NCBI GenBank assembly: GCA_016802295.1
Contig: JAESIW010000020.1
Location: 1,998,120-2,062,119, forward strand
Direction of reading: 5' to 3'
Origin: Brachionus rotundiformis
Lineage: Eukaryota > Rotifera > Eurotatoria > Ploima > Brachionidae
Length of the DNA stretch: 64,000 nucleotides
Shown here: positions 9,686 through 22,774 of the stretch, in pieces
How the letters are laid out: each line of letters starts with the position of its first letter
Numbering within the stretch: the stretch's first letter is position 1
The notes under the pieces: model-generated
Database searches by the model: none
What the model was told of the DNA's origin: nothing
What the model saw: only the letters and a program-made list of their open reading frames with translations
Program-made: the position numbers and the translations under genes

Positions 9686-12133
9686 ATGATCGACCAAAAA
9701 CAAGAATCCATCCATTATCAGCCGATGGAATTGTCTGAATTTTTAGAAAAAAATAAATTACCATGCTTCTGTGAAGTAACCATTGTTGATTCAGATGGTC
9801 GTGCTGTGGAAAATGAGAAAGAAAAATTATATTTGTACCGTCAATTCGAAAATGAATGTATTTTAGCAAAATGCTATAGTAATGTATTGCAAAGTTATTT
9901 GCTACAACAACGACCTTCATTTATACCATCTGATCCAAATCTCACCTTGTCAACCAATCAATCTTCAAACATAGAGTATCTTTTTAGCGACATTGTATCA
10001 ATACCAATTCAATATCATGGTAGAAAAAAATTTCTAAATATATATTTTTGACTCCTTAAAAAACTCGTGCCCTGATTATCACTTAGTTGAGTTTTTGTAA
10101 AATAAGGTTATTTTTAATATTCAAAGGATTTCAAAATTTAGTGAAGCGTTTAAGAAACAATTCTAATATTATAATTATCTTTTTATACATAATCTTTTTA
10201 ATTTAATTAGTAAAAATAGGTAATATTTCTAAAATAAGATTTTTTTTTCCCATCACCACTAAAATTTCTTTCTACAGTAGCTATAAAACTCATTGTCACC
10301 TTTCTATCCTTTGTACAATGATTTGTTTAAAAATTAAATATAAATGAGGATTTGTTTCAATCAATTTTTCTCTGATCACTTCTAAAAATTCATGAATTTT
10401 TTTAATCTAATTGTAAGTGCTTGACTATCTTGTTTTTTTTTCAAGATACATATCTTTATATCTTTATAAGTCTAAGTGAGTTTTGAAGTTTTTCGAATAA
10501 AAACATACCAATAATTTGCCAAAATTTATAACAAAACTATTTTTCAGAATTATTATGTTTTAAATGAAAATTTTTAATGTATTTATATCTTTTCAAAATA
10601 TTCTTTTAAAAAAAGCAGGATTATTCATCAGGTCATAATAAAAAATTTAATTTTTGGATTTAATTTTTTTTTTAATTTTTTATTTTGTAAAAAAAAATAA
10701 ATAATTAATTAATTTTATTTTAATATATAGGTCTATTTGAAGTATTTTCATCAAATTCGGAAAGAGATGATGAAATATTAGACCACGAAAGAGATGTAGC
10801 ATCCTTAATAAGTCGATTGCATAAACCAAGAGTTTATTATGTAAATAGAGAGATGAATGCGTACGAAATATCACCAGTATTAAGTCCTGAAGACGAAACA
10901 AATACAATGAAGCGGAGATGGTTAAAGGTTCCCAAGGGCAAAATAGTCAAATTAATTCGAGTTGTCTCAATTGATTATGAAGATACAGGATCAATTTTAT
11001 CCAAATTAAGGAAAATCGCATGCTGTAACTCTATCACAATTAAGACAGACATTGCAATAGAGCTTAAAATCTTGGAAAATTTTGATGACTTATTTCAAAT
11101 AAATAACAATCCAGAGTCGGATAAAATAATTAATTCTAAAAAAGTAAACATGCGTCAGACACGCGCAAGACTCTCAATGGCAGATATCCGTTCAAAAGCC
11201 TCTTTTTTACCACTTTACAGCAACAATGGTAGCAATGAACAAATCGACCTAATACCAATTTCAACTTTTATCAAAAATCAAAAAATAAAAATAAAAAATT
11301 TACAATTGGCAAGAAATTTTACATTTGAAAATATCAGCAAAAGTTCTATTGAGCTCAAGCTTTTTGAAGAAAATGTATTCAAACCTGTGAAAACTTCTTT
11401 AAACAATTTCAACAATTCGGACATGCTGCAAGAGAGTCAACATTTAGAGATTGAAAAGTACATGTCAATCTATGACTTAATTAGCCACAGGCCCAAATGT
11501 TCAATTATAGCTGCATACTCTTTTACGAAAAAATCCATGATCTTAATTCTCAAAGAATCTGTAGACATTGGTTTGAAGAAGAAGCCTACCTATTTGCCAT
11601 TAGAGAACAATATGGAACAATTCAGCTATTTTAATTTGAATTTAAAGGACAAATTTTTAAGGACAGCTGAATATCAGATTCAGTCTTTTGACAGGAGTAT
11701 AAACAAAATAGAAATATTTGCTTTTAAAAAGAAAAATTTTGAAGGCTTAAGAATGGATGAAATAGAGCATTTCTTGGTAAAACCAAAACACAAGCATGCA
11801 AAAGAGTTTAAAAAAAATTCTGATCCTCGCATAGCTGATGATTCTATTTTTACGCTTAATGAGGATAAATTTTGCAGAAATATGTCATCATCGTCAGCTT
11901 TATTTTTAAAAGCCGACAAACCAAAGAGCTCGACTATACCAATGGAGAAGAATAAACAAAAATCATGTGAAGAAAAATGTGAAAATGATGAACTAAAGCA
12001 AATAGATTCTCCTCAATCTTTGGATAGCATAGGAGCTCGTTTTAAAAGAACGAGTAGGGCCTACTCTCTTCCAGTTAATGAAACGCTTTTGATTAAGAAA
12101 TATATGAGCTCGAGAATTCAAGAAAATGAGTGA
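9686..12133 (+). CDS. CABIT-domain protein, GAREM/THEMIS-like
   Basis: Two exons (9686-10019 and 10731-12133) join in phase 1 across a 711-nt GT-AG intron to give 578 aa. The N-terminal half carries CABIT-type landmarks: a leading FLEKNKLPCFCEVTI, then DIVSIPIQYHGLFEVF (compare IPVHYAGQFKLL of GAREM1, from memory), RPRV-like KPRVYYV, KGKIVKLIRVVSI and KIACCNSITIKTDIAIEL. A second block begins with MSIYDLISHRPKCSII, in the position of the second CABIT half. The C-terminal 200 residues are Lys/Ser/Glu-rich and probably disordered. GAREM proteins are adaptors in receptor-tyrosine-kinase/ERK signalling; THEMIS acts in T cells. I see no clear PxxP/SH3 cluster or SAM domain, so the signalling role is inferred only from the fold. 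Confidence 0.65.
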
Positions 12134-13364
12134 TGAATTAAAAATTACTTAAGTCATAAAACTATTTAAATAAAAAAAAATATTAAATTTCTTGCTGAGT
12201 TATTTGAATTAAAATAAACTAGAAAAAAAAATTTTATTAATTCGGAATAAGGTGCCGGAATTATTTTAAAATGCTTCGAAAATTCCTTTATTTAAGAAAA
12301 GACTCAGTCAAATATAGAAAGTAATTAAATTTTGTTTTAATAAATTGGATTTAACTGAATATTTATTCTAATCAAACAATTGAACAAAATTAAAAAAAAA
12401 CCCTGAAAAACAATTTAAAGTTAACCTTATTTGAGTCTATTTTTAAATAAATTTTTTATTTAAAATTTGCCTGATTTGTTGACTAAACAGTCATTTTTCA
12501 TTTAAATCTAAAATACATTATAAATTTTTTTTTAATTTATTTAATTCCATAATTATCAAATTTCTATTGAGTGAATTAGTAGATAAACGACCATTTTAGT
12601 TGAAGTTAAATTTCAATTTTTCTCTGAAAAATGATTTTTAAATTGTTTAATTAAACGATGTGTTTTAGTTGATTTGTGATATTTTTAAAATAAAATTATT
12701 TACAACAAAAACAACACAATCAAATAATTTAAGTAAGAATTTTATTGTAAAAAACGTGCTAAAGGAACAAGTAAAAATTATTTTGAATTAAAAATATAGA
12801 ATAAAAAAATTTCAACTATTTTTAATTTTTTTTCAAGATAAAGTTAAATTAAATTAAAATTTAGCTTTAATTACATAATTTAAGAAATAGTCATGATCTA
12901 ATCAATTCTTTAGAATCCAAAACTAAGAAATAATATTTGTGGATTTTTAATTAGCTTGAGAGATAACAGCTATTTATAAGTTTATAATTAAAAAAATGAA
13001 AAATTCCTAATTAATTTTATTATAAAGGTCGAATCGTTAATTAAAAATATTTAAATGGGTATAATTAGTTTTTTCTGTATGTTAAATAAAATTGTGTTTT
13101 TTTGGTAATTTTGTCAATTTTTTACTCTAATTTGGTTAATTTCGAATGAACCAAATTCATAAAAACCAAATTGAAATTAAAACTTAAAAATATGATTTGT
13201 TTCGAATAAGGATTCAAAATTAATTTTCTTTTCTTTATTTTTTTCAAGTCAAACAAAAAAATTGTCTTTTTAATTAAAAAGAAGTTTCTCTTGTTCTCCA
13301 ATTGGGATATGCAGGTCACAAAATTAAAAAAATCTGATTAGTAAGGTTATTTATTTAAAATTTT

Positions 13365-13391
13365 AAAAATGATTCACCGTGAATCATTTTT
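13365..13391. repeat. 27-nt perfect palindrome with one-base centre
   Basis: AAAAATGATTCAC and GTGAATCATTTTT are perfect 13-bp arms around a single C. Each arm contains TGATTCA/TGAATCA, an AP-1/bZIP-like half-site. It could form a hairpin or bind a dimeric factor. Confidence 0.6.
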
Positions 13392-15765
13392 TGATAAAAG
13401 CATTCGAACCTAATTTACTATATTTAATTAGATTTTAATTTTAAATATTATATTAAGCTCGTTATTATATAAATTAAAAAAAAACATATTCACTGAAAAG
13501 ATAATTCAGTATTTTGATTAATTTTTTAATAATGAGCAAAATATTTAAACGCAGTTTTATATTTCTGCGTTGTGATATTGATACAAGGATTATACCTTTT
13601 TTTATATTCATTCAATTGGTTTATGTAGGTTAATTAAAATAATTTTTTCTATTTAAATAGTAAATGATTAGAATTTATATTTAACTTTTTTGTTTTGAAA
13701 ATTTATTTATTGGGCACAATTTTTTTGATTCACTTTCTCAAAATTAATAAAGATCGATAAACTTGATAAACCCGGTGTGAAAACTGATATTTTTCAAATT
13801 TAATTTTATTAGAGCAACCTTAATTCAGTCATAATTAAAAAAAATGAATTATTTAATCAATTAAAATTAGGCTGGAAATGAATTAATGAATTTTTTGAAA
13901 CAAAATTAAACTTTATTGAGTTTGAATAATTCTGAAAATAAAACAAATAAATTTATATACATATATATATATAAATGAATAAGTTTGAGTTATTAAAATG
14001 TTAACATTTTTGACATATGAGATTAGCCTTGAATAGCTCAGCTCAGAAGGATCAATTTTGGTAACATAATAAATTAAATTTACTAAACGATGATGTTTTT
14101 CTCTGTTTAGAATTAATTATTTAAATAAGTTTTTTCTGGAGAAGTTTCTATTGGCAAAATTAATTTAGGGCCGAATTTTCGGATAAGTTGATCAAATCTT
14201 GTCTTAATGGTAATGAAGCTAAAATATGGTTAGACTTGATGATGGAACAAGAACAAAATTTAATTAAGAAACTTAAATTGAATATCATACTTAGTTAAAA
14301 GAAAATTCTAAAGACTTAATTAAAAATTAAAGTTATTCTAAGAAGCGTTCGCTTGGGCTGAATTAAATTTTGTTATTGTTTGGCTTGTTACTTAACTCTA
14401 GCTTTTTAATTAAAAAAAAAAGTTATTTTTCAAGTAGTTTATTGCAATTTTTGAACATTTATGCTCATTTTTATTTTATTTTATTTTTCTTTGTTACTAA
14501 TTTAGCTTAATCAATATGTCTGATTCAGAGCCAAGGAACAAAATTAAATTAAATTTTATGTATATTCCGTTCTATTTGTTTGTGCTTTCCCTTTCCTCTA
14601 TTAAATTGCAATTATTTCAAATTAAGAAATATTGTTCTTAAGTTGAAGCTTTCAGATAATTTTCCAATCTATTTTTCTTCTAATGCAATCAATTTAATTA
14701 AATCTGAGTTTTATTGTTGTTTTATTCATTAACTAATCACATTTACTATATGACTCAGTGTCTTGGCTGAATCCAGTCGAGTTTAGATAAAACATTTTTT
14801 ATTTTTTATAATAAGCCGAACTAGTTTACCAAACAAAAAAGGCTAGCTAGGCAAAAAACAACTCTTTCGAACAGTGTCCGAGGAATTAATAAGATTAAGA
14901 CTGGCCCGGGGATTATTAAATGCCAAGACATTTAGAAAATTCGCCGAGCACGTCGCTCTAATTTAATTGTTTTATTTAAACCCAAAATTTATTAATTAAT
15001 TTAAAGCTAAGGAAACAAATATGTTCAGATATGTTGATTGACAGATAATTATAATCCATATTTTTTCTACGAATAAACTAAAAATTAATTATATATTTGT
15101 ACTTTATATGCCTAGTAACGTTAACAATATACAAATTTTTTTTTCTATTCAATGAATTAATTAGCTAATTAATTGAAATCGAGTATATTTAGTTGCAAAT
15201 TGCATTTGAAATAAAAAGAGTTTATTTTTTAATTAAATATAATTAATTGAAAAAGTATTATTTTTGTAGATAACTATTTAGTTTGAACTTAGTTTGGGCT
15301 TAGATTTAATTTAAAGCATTTTAGCAATTATTCAATGATCGCTGGTCCTTTGCAGTGTAATTGTATCCCCAACTAGAAGCTATTCACTTGTAGCCATGCC
15401 AACATACTTGCTCTGATTACTTGGTCTCGACATCTCATAATTGACTTTTTATTTTAAATTCATTAAATTTTACAACTTAATTAATTTTTTCCTTCCGAAA
15501 GTTATATTTTTTTTAATTTAAAAACTTCTGAAATGCGCTACTGAAGACAAGGGTTTTTAAATTAGTTTCAGAGCGATTACAGCGAGCAGATTAAGACTTA
15601 ACTATCTGGATAAAAGTAGTTAAATTAAAAAGTATTAAATTAATTGTTCATAAGTGAGAAATTAGATTCAAAGATGCTCTCAAGTTAGTTGAATCTATGC
15701 CATTAGCTTATAATTCGATTTTTTACATTTATTTTCTTGGTTCTAATTTATGTGAGACTTAAATT

Positions 15766-15806
15766 CATATATGTATATGTAAGTATGTATGTGTGTGTGT
15801 GTATGA
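15766..15806 (+). repeat. TATG/TG microsatellite
   Basis: Alternating purine-pyrimidine tract of ATATG, TATG and (TG)n units. Confidence 0.8.
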
Positions 15807-18800
15807 TGAATAATTGGATTAAAATGTTGATAGTTTATGGAATTTTTTTAATAAAAAAATTTTAATTAAAGTTCATAGTTTTTTGCAAATTTATAACTTA
15901 ATTAAATTTTTGCTAATATAATGAAATTTAATAAAAAAAATGTCATTTTTAGATTGGCGTATTTGAGTTTGATATAAATTGGCGGATTTGTGCACAAGAA
16001 AGAAAAAATTTAATTAGTGCCGACGCTTGGTAAGATAGCTTGATTTCTACAAAACTTGGTCCCAAATGGAAGTTAATAAAATACAAATGACTGTAATTAT
16101 TCCATGCCAAGGCAATTTAAATCTTAATTAGAAAAAAAACTGCATGATATCGCACTAGATTAGTCACTGTTTAAGAACTGAAACCAAGTGTCGTTTTAAT
16201 CTAATAACTGGTTTGTTAGAACAAGAAATAAAGCTTAAAAGATAATATTGATTTTTGCAATACAAATATATAAATATATATTCCATTCCATTCTTAATAT
16301 TTAATGTATTTTAAGTTTATTTTAGCTGCTTTAACTATTTGATTTCTATTAAATTAATAATTTAAATTTAAAAGTGAGAGAATGGGAAGAGGAAGAGAAA
16401 ATCGATAATCAAATAAGATTCCATTTCTATAAAATTAAAAAATTAATTAATTTAATAACAAATTTAATTAAATTAATTATTTGTGTTTTATCGAAATTGT
16501 TCGCATATATAAATATATATATAAAGCTTCTTATCGTTTCATATAAAACTCAAAATAAATTTTTTATGATTTTTGTGCCCTGAAATAAAATTTTTACCGC
16601 ATAGTCTAAATTCAAATTTCTTGAAAGGGATCAAACAAGTCTAATTGATAAACAAGCATATTTTTATTTATTTTACTATCAATAAATTTTGGTCGAATGA
16701 ATATTCAGAGATAAAAATGGTATGAAAAGAATTCAAAACTATTCTAATAGAAATCATATTTATTTTATCTATAATTTCTATATTGCTTCGAATACAGCTC
16801 TTTTATATCTTTAAGTTTTTGGCTTTTAAGAATAAGACAGGAGAATATTTTTTAGACAAATTATTATAAACTAGTAAATAATTAAAATACTTAGACAATT
16901 ATAAAATTTATTAATAAGTAATGACCTGACATTTGGTTCTACATTAAGCCATAATTTAGTCCAATTTTAATTAGTTTTTTTTTTCTTTCGTTTAGTAATG
17001 AAAAAACAATATTATGTTTTAATATTAGAAAAAAATAATTAGTATTTATTATAATAATGATATATTTAATTTTTTTATTTTCTCTAATAAATAAATAAAT
17101 CAAAAATTAATTAAGTTAGATTTAATAAAAAAAGGTTATATTTGGAAATTAATTCGTGATCATTTTAATAAATACGCTTTTTAAGACTTAATTTCATGAT
17201 TACAAAATGTGATAGAAATTAAATAATTATTTTGTTTTTTTTTTTTTTTATTTTTATTAAATTAAAAATAGGAAATTATGTTTTAAGTTAATTATTTATA
17301 TTATGTCTTGTTACATAGAAAATTTATCAAATTTAATTAAATTATATCAATAGCTATTTTTCAAATTAATGGAATATTAATTAAAATCTTGAAAAGCTTT
17401 TTACCTATTGTGGTTAAAGCTAAGCTTTCAAAAATATATATTAAGTATATTTAGAGAAATGCCAAACAAAATTATTGCTTTATTAAAAACTTCAATTAAT
17501 TCCTAAATAATTTAAAAGAGAAATTAAAATTATTAAAAACATTTTTCTCATTGGCTTGTAATCGGTGTCTTTATTTTTGATAATTTCAAAGAAGTATTTT
17601 AATGGATTTAATGAAAAGATTTTTTATTTATTTTTAATTAGTCTGAATATCCGGTGGATAAAACACACATAGTCGAGCTATAGCAGTATATAAGTTAAAG
17701 AAATTAAATGCATTAAGCTACTTTTTTATGAAGCCGATTGACTGGCATATCATTTCAGACTAACTAACCAACTAAAGATTTTAATTAAATGAATATTGTC
17801 TCATCTTTTAATTAATTTAAAACTTTTAGACTAATGTCTGGAGCTAATTAAAGATGACACAGAGAGCAACGACATGATAGATTCATTAAGTAAAATAAAA
17901 AAAGTAATTAAAAATAAGGTGAGTTTAAGGTAAATATTGAAATAATGAGAATTTGCAGAATTTACATGAAATAATGAGAGTTAAATAGAATTAAATTAAA
18001 ATCATTTCAGAAAACAACAAGATTGGCGAAAATATTAAATTGTTTTATTTATTTTATTTTTCTCTTTTGATAAAACAAGTATAAAAGCAAAATATTAGGA
18101 TATTTACTCAAAATAATAAAATAAAATTAATTAAAATCTTGCTTTATTTTAAGAATTAATAACAAATTTTTCTCTTAAAAATAGAAAATAAAATTATATT
18201 TAAAAATGTTAACAAAGCGAGTAGAGAGTAAATAATTGGGATTAATTTTTTTAAACCTAAAACATAGTAATTATATTTATGCAAGAATTATTAAAATAGA
18301 ATTTTTAGAATTTTGAAATTTAAAATTTATTAATTTAAAAATTTGGAGGCTGGATCAAATAAAATTGTTGTTTCAAAATAAATCTAGTTTCTTTTTTTAT
18401 ATTGACAAGCTTATGGTCATTTAAATTGTAATCTATTTTTTATCTAATGAAATAATGTTAAGTAAATGTAATTTTTAAATTAAATTAAATTAAAATTATA
18501 AAACTTTTAAAATACAATGTTTGATTGTCTGATTATTTTTTGTTTTTACCTTTCTTTTAATTTTTATAATAGAAAATTAAGACGAAAAAATATTTTTAGG
18601 TATTATGATTAGCATTTAAATTGAATTTTTAACAAAATTTTTTAAAAAAAAACAAAGGTAAAAAGATAATAATTTGATTAGTTTTTTAAGTTTTTTAAGA
18701 GTATTTAGTGCAAATGTTAGGACAAAAACAAAGTCTGTATGTATGAGCACTCGGACGTTCTATTTGTCCTGCTATTATTCTCCTAAATGGACATTATAAA

Positions 18801-19204
18801 CAACGAATAGGCTCATAAATTAATTATTAATAAAAATTTAGCTATTTATTTTTATCAAAATAAACTTAACATAATTAAAGCTAGCTCAATATATTTAATT
18901 ATGTCTATTGAGTCTAGTCGTGATCACCGGGTCTTCGACTCGCACGCTCAATTTCTCTCTCTAAAAGGGTTAAATAATTAAATCTTAATATAATTATCAA
19001 AATTAACATTTTAACAAATCCCAACCAAATAAAAATGTCATTTTTAGTTGTATCTATAAAGTTCATTACATAATTTCAATTAGCTGAAAATGACCTTGTA
19101 TTAATCTATTAATTTCTCATTAAAATTAGATAAAATGAAAACAATATCGACTCAAATATAGACGATAGGTATCATAAGAGAGATAAACAAACATAGGTAT
19201 AATA

Positions 19205-20224
19205 ATGCAACCAAAAATGGACAATCAAGCGAACTCAATGCCACAATCACCGCACTCTGTACCGCCGCCGCAATCTCCGTCGGCCCAGGCGCCCCCAACT
19301 CAACAGCCATCTCAAATGCCGCCTCCTACATTGCCTCCACCCGGACCAAATCAAGAGCAGTTTCGTCTAGCTTCGCCATCACCCAACTCGGTGAATCAGA
19401 ATTTCTTTTCTCAAAACTTTCAAGAACAAACTCCTCAACCGCCACCACAACAGATGCCACTCAACCCCATAAACAACTTTAATTCACAATATTCCAAGCC
19501 GCAGCCACACTACAACACTCCTCGTGCTTGCGCCGGATGCAACACTCCTATCCGCGACCGCCATCTACTCGAATGCCTAAATCTCTTCTGGCATGTGCAA
19601 TGTCTAAAGTGCCAGGCTTGTAGTTGTATACTTAGCGATTTGGGAGAAAAATGCTTCACCAGAGACAGAATGATACTCTGTCGCGATGATTATTTTAAGA
19701 TTTACGGCAGTCAATGTATCAGTGGCAAATGCGAGTCGTGCACTAAGCCTATACACGCTAATGAACAAGTAATGAGAGTAATGAGCAATCGTGTGTACCA
19801 CGTGGACTGTTTTGCGTGTCAAACATGTCGAACTCGACTTAAACCAGGTGACAAATTTTGCTACCACAACAATAGAATTTTTTGCGAAAAAGATAATCCG
19901 ATTATGATGATGAACCAAAATCAGGTCGGACCTGGCATGCTCAATCCGGGCATGAACACGTCACCACCTACCGGCACTAAGCGCACCAACGGCTCCAATA
20001 GCAAGCGCTCCAAGTCAAGTAACAAAAATGCGCTCGCCCAACAACAACAACAACAGATGATGCATCAACAGCAAATGATGAGCCAACAGCAACAACAGTT
20101 TAATATGCAGCACCAGCAGCAAATGATGAACCAACAACAACAAATGCAGCAACAACATCTGATGTATCAAGAACATGAAAAACTGCAGCAGCAAATACAA
20201 ATGCAGCAACAGATAATCAATTAG
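19205..20224 (+). CDS. LMO4: LMO4-like LIM-only transcriptional cofactor with polyQ tail
   Basis: An intronless 339-aa ORF. Two tandem LIM zinc fingers are complete. LIM1 spans about 109-162: C109/C112, H130/C133, C136/C139, C159/D162. LIM2 spans about 176-230: C176/C179, H199/C202, C205/C208, C227/D230. CRTRLKPGDKF and FCEKDNP match LMO4 better than LMO1-3. LMO4 has no DNA-binding domain; it bridges LDB1 and other factors in the nucleus. Unusual here are a ~105-residue Pro/Gln/Ser-rich N-terminus and a ~105-residue tail dominated by Gln and Met with mixed CAA/CAG codons; vertebrate LMO4 is only about 165 aa. A basic KRTNGSNSKRSKSSNK stretch before the Q tract could be a nuclear localisation signal. 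It sits alone behind a large non-coding region, typical of regulated developmental genes. Confidence 0.88.
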   Translation: MQPKMDNQANSMPQSPHSVPPPQSPSAQAPPTQQPSQMPPPTLPPPGPNQEQFRLASPSPNSVNQNFFSQNFQEQTPQPPPQQMPLNPINNFNSQYSKPQPHYNTPRACAGCNTPIRDRHLLECLNLFWHVQCLKCQACSCILSDLGEKCFTRDRMILCRDDYFKIYGSQCISGKCESCTKPIHANEQVMRVMSNRVYHVDCFACQTCRTRLKPGDKFCYHNNRIFCEKDNPIMMMNQNQVGPGMLNPGMNTSPPTGTKRTNGSNSKRSKSSNKNALAQQQQQQMMHQQQMMSQQQQQFNMQHQQQMMNQQQQMQQQHLMYQEHEKLQQQIQMQQQIIN

Positions 20225-22078
20225 ATAAAATTATACGCGGAAATAGTGGAGAATTATTATTTATTTATTTTATTTATTTAATCAAAAGATCGTGGTTCAG
20301 TTCGAGTCGGTGTGGAAACGAGTATCGCTTCGGGATTGCAGAGTAGAACAAGGAATTTTGAATTTGATTTTTTGTCTTTTATTCTATTTTTTTGTTTTTT
20401 TGATAGAAATTTTTTGTCATTTAAGATTATTGCAATTGTTAGAGATTTTTTATTTTATTTTTTCAATCATATTAAAAATTGTTTACAATTTATAAATACC
20501 TTATTATTATGTAAAATAAAATGCTTTAAGATTTAATATAACTTTATTAAACAAAAAATATTTTATGATCAAATGAATAAAAATTTTATTAAACTTATAA
20601 CTTTATTTCACACGTTTGATTTTTAGCTATCATAAATTAAAATCTTAAACTAATTAATTTAATTACTATGCATATATATTTAAACATTTTATTGTTTGCT
20701 CTTCTAACTTGGTCTAATATTGGCTTATTTAGCAATAAATAATTAGTATCCATTCATAAAGATATTTAAACAAATTTTCAAAATTTCTGCTGTACGATTT
20801 TCTCTAGTACTGTCAAGATCAAATTGGTATTTGACCTAAGGCTAAGAGTTTATCCAATTTTATAAAAACCTAAGCTCGATTTTCTTGGAATGACTTTTAA
20901 AGAGAGTCTTAGATTTATTAAACCCTGATTTATTACTTTTAAAACACTTAACATTATTAAAGTTTTTTCCATAAAATTCTGGTCATCAACCGCCGATAAT
21001 CTTCCAGTGAGTACTCCTCATTTTTTGAGATTAATAGTTTAAACTATCATTGCCTTGTTTACATGAAAATGAATGTCTTTTGCCAGCTGCTCTTTTTTTA
21101 ACAAGAGGCCAAAATTGGTTGTCCTAAAATTGATATCAGATAAAATGATGAACCGATAATGATATAATAGGGAAATTTAGAGGATTCATAGGTTTTTGAC
21201 ACCTATTAGGAATTCGAAAAGAATCACGACTAAAATTTTTTCATATTTCTTTATTTTAAATTTGAAAAATTGATTATATTTTAGATTAAATTTTTTTTTT
21301 TATTAAATATATATTTTCTAAAATTTATTCTAGAGGAAAGAGGTCTAAACTCGAAGTCTTTTTTAAAATTAATTTAAAACAAAAAACTATCAAATAAAAT
21401 TACAAGATTCTATAAATTTAATAAATTTCTTTTGAAAATGAGAAGGAACTTAAAAAAGTCTTAGAAAAATCCTAATATAGAGATAAAGTTTCAGAGTTTT
21501 TCTGGAAAGCATTTTGACCATGATATTGAGACTAGATTATAGTCCGTCAACAGATATTTGATTATTAAAGAAATTGGCTTGACTGTTTAATTTTCTTATC
21601 AATTAAATTATGAATATGATTTTGATTATTTTAATTTGCTTTTATTTGTAGACCTTCAGGATAAATTACTAGTCAATTTGAATAGTAATCCTATATAAAA
21701 TTTTGATAAAAATGTAAATTTAAAAAGATAATTTATTTAGGTAACAGTAATTTGATTTAGATAAATATTTGTTTAACTCTCAAAAATAAAAATTTACAAT
21801 TTTTTTTATTTAATTTTAAACATTTTAAAATAAAAATAATACATAAATTTTTCTCTAAAATTTATCTTAAAAATCAAATTTTGTCACATAAACTTCTAAT
21901 TTTAAATTAAAAATCAAATATGTTTCCCTATCTAACTTTAAAGAAAAAATTTTCTTATATTCATATGCTGCCAACAATTGATAAAAAAATTTATTTTTAA
22001 GATGACGAGTCTTTAGCCCGTTCAATCGCTTATTTAAAGCCTAAACTTTTTTTCAAATAAAAAATTTAAAATAAAAAT
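20225..22078. other. LMO4 3' UTR and intergenic region
   Basis: Candidate poly(A) signals (AATAAA) occur at about 20573. The rest is AT-rich; 20780-21180 has slightly more mixed composition but no ORF or RNA gene that I can support. Confidence 0.4.
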
Positions 22079-22774
22079 ATGACTAAAGAAATTCTTATAT
22101 TAATATTTGCATTGATTAGTGTATCTGTAGCTCAGTCCATTGGGGTTGGTGACACTTTTGACGAAGAATTAGATGAACCTTTGAGATACATAGTAACACA
22201 TGAAGCATATTTAGATTTTGAAATTAAAGGTAATTTGACCAGCGAAGGCCACAAACTTGGAAGAGTAACTATTGCTTTGTTTGGAGACATTTGTCCAATG
22301 ACTGTTACTAACTTTGTTCAAATATGTAAAGGATTTAAGCGCAAAGGAAAAAAATATTCGTATGTAGGTTCAACTATTCATAGAGTGGTTCGAGATTTTG
22401 TTATTCAAGGTGGTGATATAGTAAAATACGATGGAACCGGAAGCCTCAGCATTTATGGTGAAAAATTCGATGATGAAAATTTTTTCCTAAGTCATCGATC
22501 GGCTGGATGGTTATCAATGGCAAATTATGGTGAAGATACAAATGGATCTCAATTTTTCATAACTCTTGTACCTGCAAGATGGCTTGATGGACATCATGTG
22601 GTGTTTGGCAAGGTAATCAGTGGAATGAATACAATAAAAGAGATAGGAGAAACGGAAACTTACAAAGGTACGTCAGTACCAAAGCGACAAATAGAAATCG
22701 TTAAAGCTGGAATCAATGATATCAATAAATACGAACTTAATGAGGAACAATTAAATTCTCAAGGAGACTTGTAA
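22079..22774 (+). CDS. Secretory-pathway cyclophilin (peptidyl-prolyl isomerase)
   Basis: Single-exon 231-aa protein. Residues 1-18 form a signal peptide (hydrophobic core ILILIFALISVSVA). The cyclophilin domain runs from about 40 to 210. Active-site residues align with cyclophilin A: R102 and F107 and Q110 in HRVVRDFVIQGGD, M147 in SMAN, W168 and H173 in RWLDGHHVVFG. YSYVGSTIHRVV and DGTGSLSIYG resemble the insect rhodopsin cyclophilin ninaA and cyclophilin B/C. It should catalyse proline isomerisation during folding in the ER or secretory pathway. The C-terminus (SQGDL) is not a canonical KDEL/HDEL signal and there is no C-terminal TM segment, so it may be secreted or retained by partners. 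Confidence 0.9.
   Translation: MTKEILILIFALISVSVAQSIGVGDTFDEELDEPLRYIVTHEAYLDFEIKGNLTSEGHKLGRVTIALFGDICPMTVTNFVQICKGFKRKGKKYSYVGSTIHRVVRDFVIQGGDIVKYDGTGSLSIYGEKFDDENFFLSHRSAGWLSMANYGEDTNGSQFFITLVPARWLDGHHVVFGKVISGMNTIKEIGETETYKGTSVPKRQIEIVKAGINDINKYELNEEQLNSQGDL

Larger units (their letters stand above)
12134..19204. other. 7-kb gene desert upstream of the LMO4-like gene
   Basis: No supported ORF, RNA gene or transposon. Most of it is A/T runs, but several islands have mixed composition: about 14150-14270, 14820-14960 (includes CTGGCCCGGGGATT and GCCGAGCACGTCGC), 15330-15440, 18720-18800 and 18900-18970 (GATCACCGGGTCTTCGACTC). Next to a developmental LIM-only gene these are candidate enhancers, untranslated exons or non-coding transcripts. 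This is inference from position and composition. Confidence 0.4.

Noticed and set aside
13122..13319. Minus-strand 65-codon ORF
   Set aside because: Low-complexity Phe/Lys/Ile content expected from AT-rich DNA.
16374..16583. Plus-strand 69-codon ORF
   Set aside because: Ile/Lys/Leu low-complexity from AT-rich DNA in the desert upstream of LMO4.
19604..20209. Minus-strand ORFs opposite LMO4
   Set aside because: Shadow of the LIM and polyQ coding sequence; the poly-Leu reading is antisense of CAA/CAG repeats.
20292..20536. Two overlapping plus-strand ORFs after LMO4
   Set aside because: Phe/Leu-rich readings of T-rich 3' UTR.
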